Source of the DNA: Temnothorax longispinosus | Taxonomy: Eukaryota > Arthropoda > Insecta > Hymenoptera > Formicidae | NCBI RefSeq assembly: GCF_030848805.1 | Contig: NC_092361.1 | Span: 6,758,001 to 6,822,000 of the forward strand | Length of the DNA stretch: 64,000 nucleotides | Direction of reading: 5' to 3' | Part shown: one piece after another, positions 21,838 to 33,263 of the stretch | Layout of the letters: every line of letters begins with the position of its first letter | Numbering within the stretch: the first letter of the stretch is position 1 | Position numbers and translations under genes: made by a program | The notes under the pieces: model-generated | What the model saw: only the letters and a program-made list of their open reading frames with translations | Told to the model about the DNA's origin: nothing | Database searches by the model: none

Positions 21838-23860
21838 CAGAAATCTCATGGCTAGTCTGAACAAAAGATATGACTGCGTAAATAATAATTGCGAAGTATT
21901 CATTGTATATACATACGTCTATTGTTATTAATTATATTGTACGTGACGATGTGAAATAAAATGCTATCGGAAAAAATTTCCAAGTAATATTACCGTATAT
22001 ATCTTCTCGTTGCGACGCCTTATCACGATCCGATATCCGATCTATTTGTTCATTTCCACGATTTTTACCAGATGATAAATAAAGACGAGTAATCATCCGT
22101 CGCAGTTCCTGTTGTGACATATGCAAAGAATTTTATTGATAACAATTAAAACTCGGATGTTAAAATATCAAGATACTGCTTTTTATAATTGCAATTTCAC
22201 GGTTATTTTCATCAAAGAAATGATATGTTCCAACGTTTTGTTATTAATTGCAACTTCGACTGGGCTAATCTCAAATCGTAATTACGTCAAGGTAGAAGAA
22301 ATTTAGATCCAAGTTCGAATTACGTTATATTACGTTCTGCGAGAACGAGACACCTCGTAACGTTGTTAATTTATATCCGAATGAATCAATAAAGAACTCG
22401 GAAGTTTATCGGCGTCACTCAAACCCGAATCGTAAATTAATTCGTGGAAGAATGCGCGGCGAGCAATTGCGAAATAACGGCGATCGCGATCGAAATTGAT
22501 CTGCGGACTCCGGACATGCGACGACGCATATCCACAAAAATGCGTGTCCACAACAATCGCCTTATCGCGTGGAATAATCTCTCATTGAGTTTATTTATTT
22601 GCTCGACCGCTTTTGTTTGGCATTTGGCGACAGTAAGATTACACGGTCTTCTAACCAGACGTCGTCACCGATTCGAGCACAAACACGGTTTAATGGCGTA
22701 AACACAAACAATAAATTCAATTGTCGCGCGACATAAATAATCGACGAGAATATTTTTTACGTAAAATACAGAATTTTTCCAACAGGCCTCGCCGATGCGT
22801 GGTTATTCGCCTGATGTTGCACTTCGCCCAGTAAGCACTGCGCCCTATAGAATTGTATAATTAATATATAAACTGTAACACTTAACATTTCTATAAAAAG
22901 CAAGGATGTGTGTATATCGCGAGTAGCGCGAGTAATCATGAGTACATCAAGATCTCTATACTTGTTTCGTAAATTTGTTTACGCCATATTATTTTATCTC
23001 GGACAAAGACGATCATAATACTTGTCCTATATATGCTCTTTTTATACCTTTGCTTATCTCTCACTTTGTTTTCTGCAATGGTACATAATAAATTGTAGTT
23101 TCAAACTTCAATAGATTATCTACGATATCGTCAGTGCGATCGGAAATTTTTCGTCGTGATAACAAAATATCCTTTGTACATATCAGTATTATCTTCCTTG
23201 TCTTCTGCAGCGTTAATCTGCAACCGTAAAATTTCAAGATTAATTACGTTTAAACATGTCTTTCCGTTAAGCATCAATTTTATATGAGATTCTGGACTCT
23301 TGATTTTTATTATTAACGATAACGACTAATCAACTCAATTCTTTTTGTCAAGTGAACGAGAGCACTCCTCAGAACGACTTGGACTTAAACTCTGATTAAG
23401 TTACTCATCAGCGATTAACTCAAATGATATAATCGCTTGCAACAAGATTTCTATCTAATAAATAATTCGTCATCCCTAATCTAATCTTTCTTCGCGTCAA
23501 AAAAATTAACGAATTTGTTTTTGCTAATAAAAAAGTTAATAATTAACTTAATCGGCCGTGTTATTGTAGATCAACTGACAAATGTCCAGTTGTTAATGTA
23601 CATAAATTAACTTTTTAATTTCGGTTTAACTTATTTTTACCTTCTTTTAATTTTTTTAGAACTAGAAAAAGATAAAAAATTATGCGGTAAGATGAAACAT
23701 ATCTTCTTGCATTCCTAACTGTTCTCAATTAAATTAAAAAAAAATACTTGGTTTTTAATTTTTTTCTTTCTTTAATAAATATATCTATCTAATCAAAAAT
23801 TTTGATTAACTTTGCGAAAACCTGATTAACATACATACAAATTGTGCAAATTAGAAATTT
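21838..23860. other. gene-poor AT-rich spacer
   Basis: No supported coding exon was found. A GC-richer patch at about 22380-22690 is open on both strands without a recognisable domain. The rest is AT-rich with scattered short direct repeats. It could hold 5' exons or enhancers of TMEM185, but I see no specific signal. Confidence 0.4.
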
Positions 23861-23867
23861 GCACATG

Positions 23868-24782
23868 GCTTCCTCATAGAGGAAGCTTTAACTTCCGCAA
23901 ATTTGGAGATATCGATCTATTTCTAATTTTATTATATTTTTCAGTTTTTTCTACCCCTATTTCATATATAATTCTTTTAAATTCGGTTGATTAGACTTAT
24001 TGTTAGCTTTATATGCGATCAAAATTATGGACCTTTGATCGCGTATAAAGCTGGGTCTAATCAACTAAATCTTAAAAAATTATATATGAAATAGGGGTAG
24101 AAAAGATTGAAAAATATAATAAAATTAGAAATAGATCGATATCTCCAAATTCGCGGAAGTTAAAGCATAAACGAACATTTCTACAAAAACTCGAAATTTT
24201 ATTAAAAAAGAACCGCTTTTACCGATCATTGCCAAATTCAATCCCAACCTTCCTTACATGATACTCTATCGATTAAAAAATATAATTCTTTTAAATTCGG
24301 TTAATTATACTTAGCTTTATATGCGATCAAAATTATGGACTTTTGATCGCGTATAAAGCTGGGTCTAATCAACTAAATCTTAAAAAATTATATATGAAAT
24401 AGGGGTAGAAAAAACTGAAAAATATAATAAAATTAGAAATAGACCGATACCTCCAAATTTGCGAAAGTTAAAGCATAAACAAACATTTCTGCAAAAATTC
24501 AAAATATTAAAAAAGAACCTCTTGATTATTAGCAATTTTTATTAATTCTATTATATTCTTCAGTTTTTTCTACCCCTATTTCATATATAATTCGTTAAGA
24601 TTTGGTTGATTAGTTCTGGAGTTATAGAAATTTCGGCAAATTTGGCACATACACACACACATACATACATACAGACATTTTTTAAAATTGCAATTTTTCG
24701 ACGTTTTAGAATATTCTGAACACATTCAGAAAAACAAAAAAAAATTTTTTTTACGAAAACAAAGCTTTCTCTATGAGGAAGC
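23868..24782. mobile_element. composite foldback element bounded by CTCTATGAGGAAGC ends
   Basis: It starts at a small palindrome GCTTCCTCATAGAGGAAGC and ends with GCTTTCTCTATGAGGAAGC. Inside, a block of about 140 bp (TTCCGCAAATTTGGAGATAT through CTACCCCTATTTCATATATA to CTTTATATGCGATC) is present forward, then reversed (24035-24165), then reversed again (24290-24480), and once more in part forward (24545-24610). There is no ORF of transposase type. An internal ACACAC/ACATACAT microsatellite lies at 24650-24677. Confidence 0.65.
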
Positions 24783-25009
24783 AAAAGTCATTTAAATCGG
24801 AATTAAAGTTAATCTACATATTGTTATGGACGAAAATTTGCTTTAGGTAAAATATCTATAACTATATAATTCGTTATTTTTCATCTAATCTTTTTAATTT
24901 CATCCTTATTAACAGGACAGTACAGCTATTATTATTTGATTAATTACCAATTAATTGTAAGTTAATCGAAATTATCCTTATAGGATATTAATAAATAACG
25001 AACTATGAA

Positions 25010-25082
25010 CGAGTGAGAGAGAGAGAGTGTGAGAGAGAAAAAGAGAACGAGAGAGCGGAAGGAAGGGCGAGAGAGAGAAGTG
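25010..25082. repeat. GA-rich microsatellite
   Basis: Imperfect (GA)n run, AGTGAGAGAGAGAGAGTGTG followed by similar GAGA blocks, about 250 bases before the TMEM185 start. Confidence 0.8.
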
Positions 25083-25334
25083 GTGGGGGAAGTCGGAACG
25101 GCCGATGATTATTACCTGACTGACTTCAGTATGCTCGAAATTTTGGTTATACCGAGTAGAGATTTATTTATTTCTTGAATGTGCAGATGTCCGAGGCATC
25201 GCTTAATTGCGCTTTTCCGTGACGGTATCCGTGGCAAATGAGATCAGCGCGCTCGACGTAGCATGCATCTCCACTCGACAAATCACCTGAAGGTTCTCCG
25301 CGTTTAATTGGCCTACATAACCCCTACAACAATT

Positions 25335-26816
25335 ATGAATTTGCAAACGCTTTTTCAAGACTTCAATCCAAGGTAACTTTCATTCCAAGTCATTCGTCAC
25401 GACACTCGACTCGGCGACTCGTCACCTTCGTCGCGATTGGCACATTATTCATAAGTGTGGACAGAAATACAGAGCTAATTAATTATATATTCCAGCAAAT
25501 TTCTGGTGCACACATGCCTGATGATATTCACGTCTCTGTTCGCTCTTCGATTGGACGGCTTCATCGAATGGAGTTATTGGTCGATATTTAGCCCGATATG
25601 GTTCTGGAAAGGCATGGTGATCCTGGGAGCGATGGTCGGGAGCTACGTCTGGTGGAGGCATCCCCACGCGAGATTAGAAGGGGATGCCTATGTACATTAT
25701 AAAGCGATGTTGATTACCCTGGCATTGCACCTAATCTTGTTGATGTTCGAGTTGTTGGTATGCGACAAATTAGAATCTGAGAGACACTTGTGGATACTGG
25801 TGTTCATACCCTTGATTTTCATCTCAATAGTATCAATTGCAGTAAGTATAAATTACTTTTTTCAAATTGCTGCAGCAATTGCAGCTGCCAGCATTTTTAT
25901 CAACGTGTACTATCACCTTTTGATCTCTGTTATGATTCAGGTTTGCATCTGGGCTGTAAAACACGATCGGTCGTTCGAACTGGAACTGTTTTGCGCAGTG
26001 AATGTATTACAGTTTATCTTTTTGGCTTTGAGATTGGACGGCTTCATAACGTGGAGCTGGGAAGTTGTGTTCGTGCCGCTTTGGGCACTTCTTTGTTTAT
26101 CTTTAGTGGCTGTTTTGTACGCGATAGTATTCGCCGCTGTTTTACTGAGAACACCGCAGATCAATGCCCGCCAGAGGCGGACCTCCTTGCACTCGGCGGT
26201 GGCGTATACATTTCTAGTTGTTCCCATTTTAGTGTTCCAGGTATAACTAGCGCATTGTTTCATATATGGTTCGTTAAAAGAGTCATAATCGACTTAATTT
26301 CTCCTTTCCTAGTATTATTTAACATAAATTATTCTGTTTCAGGTATTGCTAGCGAATAAATTAGACGGAGATATTTCAATAAATTATATAACAGTGGCAA
26401 TGCCACTCCTCCTGTCGCACATGACACTTATTTTTATGTCCTTTGGCGCAAAAGGTGGAAATAGATGTGAGAAATAATTTTGTTTTTATTATTTAGTAAT
26501 AGGATAATGATATATCATTTTTTTTCTCTTGATATAACATATGTATAAGATTATTTCGTTATTAATTTTATTTAGCGTGTAAGAACGATGGAATTTTTGT
26601 CTAGGGTGGTTTGGTATCAGAAAAGACTTTTGTCACTTCCTGCTAGGTTTATGTCCATTGCTTCAAGAATATGGTAATATATCGTATCAACCAAGGGACG
26701 AGCGAGATCAACCACCATCCGAGCCAATGATTACGGAAAAGAGCGAGAAGCTTATTAAGAAAATCGACCTAATGAAACCTGTTGTGCCTATAATCTCTAT
26801 AGACATGCCTGACTGA
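25335..26816 (+). CDS. TMEM185: transmembrane protein 185 (TMEM185A/B family)
   Basis: Conserved multi-pass membrane protein of unknown biochemical role. Exons 25335-25372, 25496-25841, 25941-26240, 26343-26466 and 26605-26816 give 339 residues, family length. It starts MNLQTLFQDFNPS, with about seven hydrophobic segments (for example HLILLMFELLVC, WILVFIPLIFISIVSIA, WALLCLSLVAVLYAIVFAAV). Family motifs: the repeated RLDGFI, then GGNRWWFGIRKDFCHFLL, EYGNISYQP and the terminal NIDMPD-like SIDMPD. The codons joining exons 4 and 5 (T|GG making Trp in RWWFG) fix the boundary. No damage seen. Confidence 0.95.
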
Positions 26817-27949
26817 TTGGCTCAAAACAGGTATTCGTCACAAAGATATGTTTAGATAATGTGTTAAGGCCGAAGAGCAGACTTTTGCATAACGCATAAT
26901 GTATAAGGATAAAAAAATGGATTGGTCTATTTCCTTATGCATATATATATGGATCAATCAGTTTTCTTATGTATTTTATGCGTTATGCAAAAGTCTGTCC
27001 TTCAGTCTTTACATGCAACGATACGTGTAATGCAGATTGACGATGTCTAAAGTTTTTCATTCTGGTATCTTGCAGGGTTAGCTCGGATATTTTTAAATTG
27101 TTATTTTTAATGCAACTGACGTATACAGAGGCCAAATATCTACTATAAAATGATCAGGTATACCTTTAAATATTAAATGGAACTAAATACGGATAATTGA
27201 ATATAGCTGTATTTGCTTATATTAATTACTTCTCTTTATTCTAGGCCTTATTAAACAAAGAGATCGAATTACACGGATATATATGTCGGCTGGGATACAA
27301 GACTGAGCACCACGCATCTCTCTAGAGTAGCATTGTCAGGACGCGTTAAAAAATGAAGAAAGGAGCGGCTGGATAAATTAGAAAAGTGATATTGCTGTTA
27401 ATGTTGCTGGACATCGTAATGTTAAATGCCCAATCATTTATTATATAATAATGTAGAAATAATGTATATACAGAGACTGTTATATATCATAATAATATTA
27501 CGTATGGATAATGAATATTATACGGGTCTACCATACGCGACGACGGTAGACAAGTGCTAGTAACGTTACATTATTTTATATATATATATAAAACATCTAA
27601 AAAAAAATACTATTATAAACTAATAAAGTTTCTATTTTTTGGTATCAACAGCAACGATCAATTAATTTCTGCGATACTGCTAATTCAACAGACGAAACGA
27701 TATTGCACGTAGAATATATCGAGATTATTTCAGATTTTTAGTACTATCCAGCATTTTTACTGCAAATGTTACAAGCATTATAAACATAAAAGTGAATACG
27801 TTGAATTTTCTGTTCGACATTGCAAAATCTCTGTAAGTTATTATGTAATTTGTGAAAAATAGAAAACTACGTCGTGAATATTTTATTTCGTCATGTATCC
27901 TGTTACGGCTGTAAATTACGTTGAAACCTCTTTTTCACTTCTCAGGAGA
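26817..27949. other. TMEM185 3' flank with a MITE
   Basis: It holds the MITE at 26869-27007 and AT-rich sequence with several AATAAA-like signals. An AATAAAG lies near 27620. No coding exon was recognised. Confidence 0.5.
26869..27007. mobile_element. MITE related to the one at 11856-11995
   Basis: The arms GCAGACTTTTGCATAACGCA and TGCGTTATGCAAAAGTCTG mirror each other. The internal GATTGGTCTATTTCCTTATG resembles the inner part of the 11856-11995 element (CATAAGGAAATAGACCAATC when reversed). There is no ORF. Confidence 0.8.
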
Positions 27950-29292
27950 TTACCACAATGGTACGTACTCTGGTATCCACGTTCGACCAAGGAGCGAAGA
28001 TAAGTTCGTCGACACTTTAGCGATATCGAGGTCCGCATCTTCTATCAGCGATGTTTCCGAAACATACAGTACCTGCAGACGATGTGCGCACAACGCAACG
28101 AATTTCGCTAACCCAGAACAACTATAAGAGGGAAAAAATTGTTATTATTTCTTATTAATATTTTGTTGGAAGGGTAATATCTTTGACATATATCACTGCC
28201 GCCTGCCGCACTACAGTACTGAAATATATATCAATAACGAAATATTTTGGCAAATACCCAAATTGATGATGCGAAATTAAACATTAGTGTTAAACAAAGT
28301 AAAGACGATAATTTTTTTAGTTTTCAAATTGCATATCTTCATGAAAGCATGGAAACTTAAATTTGCAATATTTTTGAGTTTTCTCAATATTGAATTAGGG
28401 CAGCGATGTATATATATGTTGCATCTTTATATTCACATACGTAATTTCGCAATCGCCCAAACCGACAGCGCTAAGTCGCGGGCAGCCCTTGGCCACGGAA
28501 ATCAGGAATCGATCAATCGGACCACATCCATAAGCGGCGATAACTAATTCAATCAATTGTGGATATTGCTTGCTTATCCGTGACATTGTCGACTCTGATG
28601 TTTCGTCACCAAGGTACAAATGCGTTACGGGGATGTGCGACGTGAAGAGTAATTTTTGATCATCATCGTCGGTCATGTAAGATAGTCTAACGAAAAATAG
28701 AAGATTAGCTGTAGCTTACTTTGACTTCCATTCACATCGCGTGGGCATTGTAATAATCACACTCGATCAAGATTATTGGTTTATTTTTACTTACAGCGCG
28801 AGATTTATGTCGGGCAAACGATTTGAAAACGCGGACCACGCTTTGTCGCTGACACATGGAAGAGGCTTTGCTTCCGGATGTGCCTCCACTCGTAGAGTTT
28901 CCAAGTGAATTTGCTTTACCGAGCACAACGCTGAGAGCAGCTCGTCGCTCAGCAAAGCATACGATAAAGATAATTCGCGAAGCCATCGACAATAATCGGC
29001 CAAAGCGAGAATGCCTAAAATAACGAGTTTATAGCGTATGTACGTGCAATTTACGAAATCGCAAACTTAACTTTTATTCGTTGCTATCGGTGACACCATA
29101 TGCGGTCTTCGAATTACCTTCGGGCAATAGTCGCGGAAATCCTTTAACTCGCATAAGATGCAACGTTCTGGGATCGTCGTTATTCCAACGATGATTCTTC
29201 CTGCGTTTGACATTCTTAGTCTTGGAGATCGTTACTGCGGATTTAAAATGCTCATCGATCCCGAGCTTCGCCGTGCTTGTCACCGCAAACAT
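27950..29292 (-). CDS. FBXO33/FBXO39-like leucine-rich-repeat protein, C-terminal part (no F-box seen)
   Basis: Exons 29118-29292, 28795-29014, 28441-28686 and 27950-28121 join in phase to 270 codons. The protein matches the C-terminal LRR half of FBXO33/39-type F-box proteins: WLRELSLSYALLSDELLSAL, HIPVTHLYLGDETSE, YPQLIELVIAA, LSAVGLGDCEITCS, and the closing LGRTWIPEYVPLW. In the family these are SCF ubiquitin-ligase adaptors. The N-terminal F-box is not found in the roughly 1.4 kb between this start and NDUFAF7. Either a first exon was missed or the gene has lost it. The first exon is rich in Lys/Arg (KTKNVKRRKNHRW) and unlike the family. The last exon lies opposite an open plus-strand frame that should not be taken as a gene. 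Confidence 0.75.
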
Positions 29293-30698
29293 TTGCGACA
29301 GTTGAGATGTTTAGTTTCGCATCACTCTTTCAAACTGACTCGGTGAAAATTTTGCCGACTAAAACAGTACAATGCGAGAATTCAGTGAGTATTTCACTCA
29401 ATTTTCTCATCTTATTTTACAGAATTGAGCAATTTAGTTTCTGAGAAGCTCATATATTTTACTTTTTTTTAACTTTTAAGCTTTTTCACTGTTCCCGGCA
29501 TTTAATATCACTCTAATTGAATTAATCTATTATTAACTGCTGAATGCGGCGTAAACTTATAACTGTTGCGTGTATTTTTCTGGATTTCAATGGTAATACA
29601 CTGATCCCGTTTAAGAGAATACGTTAATTAACACTTTCAATCTTACGCGGTATTCGAACATTCTACCGTGATGAGAGAAGCTCTGGACACTGCTGCAAAA
29701 GTATTCGCGCGATGGTCTCGATAATAAACCGAAGATATGCTCTTTCGTTCTGCGGCGAATCACGGTCCCTGGTCTAGCTCGACTCACCGAGATAGGTGCT
29801 AGGAAAAAGCGAAAGGAGTTTACGGAAGTGGGGACTAGGGCATACACGCGAGGAACGTTAAGTAAAAGTAAAGTCGCGAAGAAAAGGGTCAAGGACTTCG
29901 AGATTGCAGATATTATTCGCGCACTGCTCACGTGTATCACATAAAAAGAAAAGATCTTTCACATGAGGCTACAACGGGGAAAACGTGATAAACGTGATAA
30001 ACGGGGAAAACGTGATCCAAGATGCGAACTTAATAAGTTTATCACGTTCTTCCTCTAGATTCTTTCAAATAATTACTTCGATGGAGAAAATATTGAAATA
30101 AAGACTACAATAAAGTTTTCATTTGGTTTGCAATATGTTTGCATATTTCTTGACTATAATATGGAATTTAATGTTAATCACGCGATAATCATAAAATCTT
30201 ACATAACAGCTAATCACCTGCAAAATATTATATCACACGGTTGAAGCAATAATTTCTTTTAATCCACGATAGACACGTCGAATTGATGAAGTTTCTTAAA
30301 TGCAATGATAATTTTTTGAACATTACCATCGATCTGGTGACCGTTTACTTAATTATTTGGTTATTAATGACTCGCACGTGACGTTCCTTTCACTAATAGT
30401 AAGACGTCCACGTGCCAGCAAGCTCACGTGCATGGACCGTTCGTGCCCCTTCACATCTTTCCGACATTCGTGAAGGCCGCACTCCCAGTCAGTTATATTA
30501 ATATATATTAGTATCGTTTTGCTCTGAAGTTATATAAATTTAAACGTTTTTTTTTCTTTTAATAAATTTATCTTAATTTTCTGTACAGTGTATAATTAAC
30601 ACTACATGTTTACTGTATGTGTCATTATATAGTTAATGTCTAAAAATATATAAAAACAATTCTCTCTGTTTCTCTCATATTACTTGAAAATAAAAAAT
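29293..30698. other. spacer between the FBXO-like gene and NDUFAF7
   Basis: It contains a short direct repeat of AAACGTGATAAACG type near 29978-30015 with a mirrored TTTATCACGTT at 30038. A longer open frame on the minus strand (29611-29940) lacks an ATG and any domain. Nothing else is supported. Confidence 0.45.
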
Positions 30699-32812
30699 TT
30701 AAGATTTGATTTCGCTTTCATCTTCGAATCCTGCCACAGGCCATTTTTTCAAATGATCTTTCAGGACGAAGGGGAAGAGAGACAATACTTTGAAACAATT
30801 GCCCATTTTATCGTCATCGGTTATCATACGATATCCCGATTCAATTTGTTCTTTTTCAACGCTAGTTGCGTTCTGTAAAATCATTTTTAACCGTAAATCA
30901 ATGCCGAGGCTTTTCAAGAATTTTCTCTGCGTCACCGGACCAAACACGATTAATCTATCCTCTTTTTGTGCAATCTCTTTCATTAATAAAAAGTCAACAT
31001 CCGCAGTCAGATCCGCGGTTCCTGGGTTTAACAAGGGATCATGTAACTTATGTTGGTGGAATGCGCGAAATGTATCAGTCTTTTCCCTCTCGTGGCCATA
31101 ATCAATCACCAGCGCAAATCCTCCGTGTTCCCATAAAAATTGGGACATGTGGTCTACTATTACGGAACACTGTGGACTCATTTCCACATGATCCCTTTTC
31201 TCATGCGGCTGAAAGAAATCGCTTTCATTAAGGGGATGCTAAAGCTGTCTGTAATACCTACACTCGTTTTTAACAATATTTGCTTCGTATAAAAATTCTA
31301 CAACTTGATGTTACAAAATGAGGGTGCAGGTCCATTCAGTAGACATCAAGGAATATCATACCGTTTGTAGAATTAGGCTGAGACTCCAAACAAAAAAGTT
31401 AAACGAAAAGTACGATAATGTACGTGTTCACGTAATGGTACTTTTCGTTTTAACTTTTTTGTTTGGAGTCTCAGCCTAATTCTACAAACGGTATGATATT
31501 CCTTGATGTCTACTGAATGGACCTGCACCCTCATTTTGTAACATCAAGTTGTAGAATTTTTATACAAAACAAATATTGTTAAAAACGAGTGTAGGTATTA
31601 CAGACAGCTTTAGGATCACCTTAATCCACTATCTAAAACTTGAACGCTACAGAGCAATGCAAATAAATGCTTACAGATAGGTACACTTTACAAGCAGCCG
31701 TTGGCATCTGCGAAAGTACATATCGAAATCTCTCTTCCTGCGATTCCTGCACTATATCTATTAAGACTTCCCTCCAACCTTTGTCAGTTTTCTATAATCA
31801 AACGTTACTCTTGTAAAAATTATCCTTTTTTGTATCTTTTATATATCAATATCGAAGTTTCGACATTTCTGTACCTGGAACTTGTGTATTGGGAGAGCAT
31901 CAAAAAATTCCTGCGCTACAAATACACTGAACTTTCCAGGAACGTCGTTGATAGAATAATACCAATATATATTTACTCCTTCTCTCGTAACACCCTCTTT
32001 ATAATGAGTGACAGAATTCTTTTGGTCTTCATTGACTCTTGGCTCAATATCTCTGCTTTCTGTGCACAATTTCTCTGCTTGAATCGCAGCCAAAACAGGG
32101 CTAATTTCTACCAGATGAATCGATATTTTATTTGAGAGATTTAGTTTCTTGAACACCTGAAATAAGCGACGTTTCATCATTTTCACGCTTGTATGTTTGA
32201 TTTGCGAACAGCATATTAAAAGTATACCCGTATGATATCACTGATCAAGGTACCTCTTCCTGGACCTAGTTCCACGAGTTGAATAGAATCCCTGCTAATT
32301 TTTCTCCATTCACTGATTATCCAAATTGCTACAATCTATCAACGATGATTAATATACAAGCTATTTCCGGGCAATTAATTTCCTGACAAGCTCCAGACAA
32401 ATAATCGTAAATGATAAGAGGAAGAGATAGATTTCAAATTCTTAGCAAGAACATCAACGTAACGCCAATTTTATAATCTTTTATGAAGTCGTCGACGTAA
32501 TTAATATATCAGATAATGGATCGCATTCAACCCGAGAATGAGAGAGTTACATACTTCTCCAAAAAGTTGACTGATTTCTGGAGAAGTTGTGAAATCGCCT
32601 CTTTGCCCGAAAACGTCTCTGGTTGTGTAATAACCCGCAGTAGGATGGATCAAGATCTCCTTCATGTATTCGGCGAGCGTTATGGGACCGCACGCCAATA
32701 TTTTTGCATATAATTGACGATACAGATCCGTTTTCTTTCCTAAGCTGCTCGACGAGCATCTTATTTGCGATAAACGAGAAAAAGTTCGCGCTAATCGAAA
32801 CAGCCTAATCAT
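30699..32812 (-). CDS. NDUFAF7: protein arginine methyltransferase NDUFAF7, mitochondrial
   Basis: Mitochondrial matrix complex I assembly factor (MidA family) that in animals symmetrically dimethylates an Arg of NDUFS2. Exons 32555-32812, 32228-32335, 31875-32156, 31675-31791 and 30699-31208, all in phase 0, give 424 residues. The N-terminus is a typical presequence (MIRLFRLARTFSRLSQIRC). Core motifs: GPITLAEYMKEILIHPTAGY, FTTSPEISQLFGE, the SAM-binding VELGPGRGTLISDIIR, FVAQEFFDALPIHKFQ, and ALVIDYGHE. Intron 4 carries a 389-bp inverted-repeat element that begins about 20 bases from the splice acceptor. It is divergent with CTNNBL1, 451 bp apart. Confidence 0.94.
31232..31620. mobile_element. 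TTAA-flanked inverted-repeat element in an NDUFAF7 intron
   Basis: Near-perfect arms of about 175 bp: GGGGATGCTAAAGCTGTCTG mirrors CAGACAGCTTTAGGATCACC, and the arms continue to the centre at about 31425. TTAA is present directly outside both ends (31228-31231 and 31621-31624). A 4-bp TTAA duplication is the hallmark of piggyBac-type insertion, but the ends are not the usual CCC type, so the family is open. There is no ORF of note. Confidence 0.85.
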
Positions 32813-33263
32813 GTTAAATACTTGCGCTTTATGTAGAAATAAATATATATTTACAATAATTATAAATTATTTATATAACTACAATTCATGAAACTGTGCA
32901 ATAATTGATTTTTATATGAAAATTATTTCCATATAAATTAATCACAACCTCTTTGGGCGATATAGGTTAGATTTAGGTTAGATTTATTGGTTAGGTTAGT
33001 TTGTTAGGTTTTCCATGAACTGGCCCATGAAGTAAGGAATAACGATAGAAAGTAGAACTTGAAAAGAATTGATTATCGAGCAATTATCGAGAGAGCTTTG
33101 TTACCGGTTGAGTGTCAATATGGCGCACTTCTAGCAGTACAGGTGTGTATGAGTGCAAAAAATCCAGATATACGTGCACAAGTGGCGTTGTGTTATTACT
33201 TGATTCAAATTTTTTACATCTTTTAAACATAATTTTTAAAAGTGCGTGATCTATTTTTGGCAA
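32813..33263. promoter_or_regulatory. divergent NDUFAF7/CTNNBL1 promoter with clustered AGGTTAG motifs
   Basis: A 451-bp interval between two divergent starts. At 32962-33010 it has TAGGTTAGATTTAGGTTAG, then TTGGTTAGGTTAG and TTGTTAGGTT: five TTAGGTTAG-like units in about 50 bp. A bidirectional promoter is inferred from spacing. Confidence 0.5.

Noticed and set aside
22444..22701. Plus-strand open frame of 85 codons upstream of TMEM185
   Set aside because: It opens with GTG, has no domain and lies in a GC-richer patch open on both strands.
27921..28127. Plus-strand frame that looks like a C-terminal exon (68 codons after an acceptor-like site)
   Set aside because: The opposite strand of the same bases encodes the last exon of the FBXO33/39-like gene, in phase and with the family C-terminus (LGRTWIPEYVPLW); the plus frame is its shadow.
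29611..29940. Minus-strand 109-codon frame that could have been the missing F-box exon
   Set aside because: It starts with GTG, and no F-box pattern (LPxEILxxIF) is present in it.
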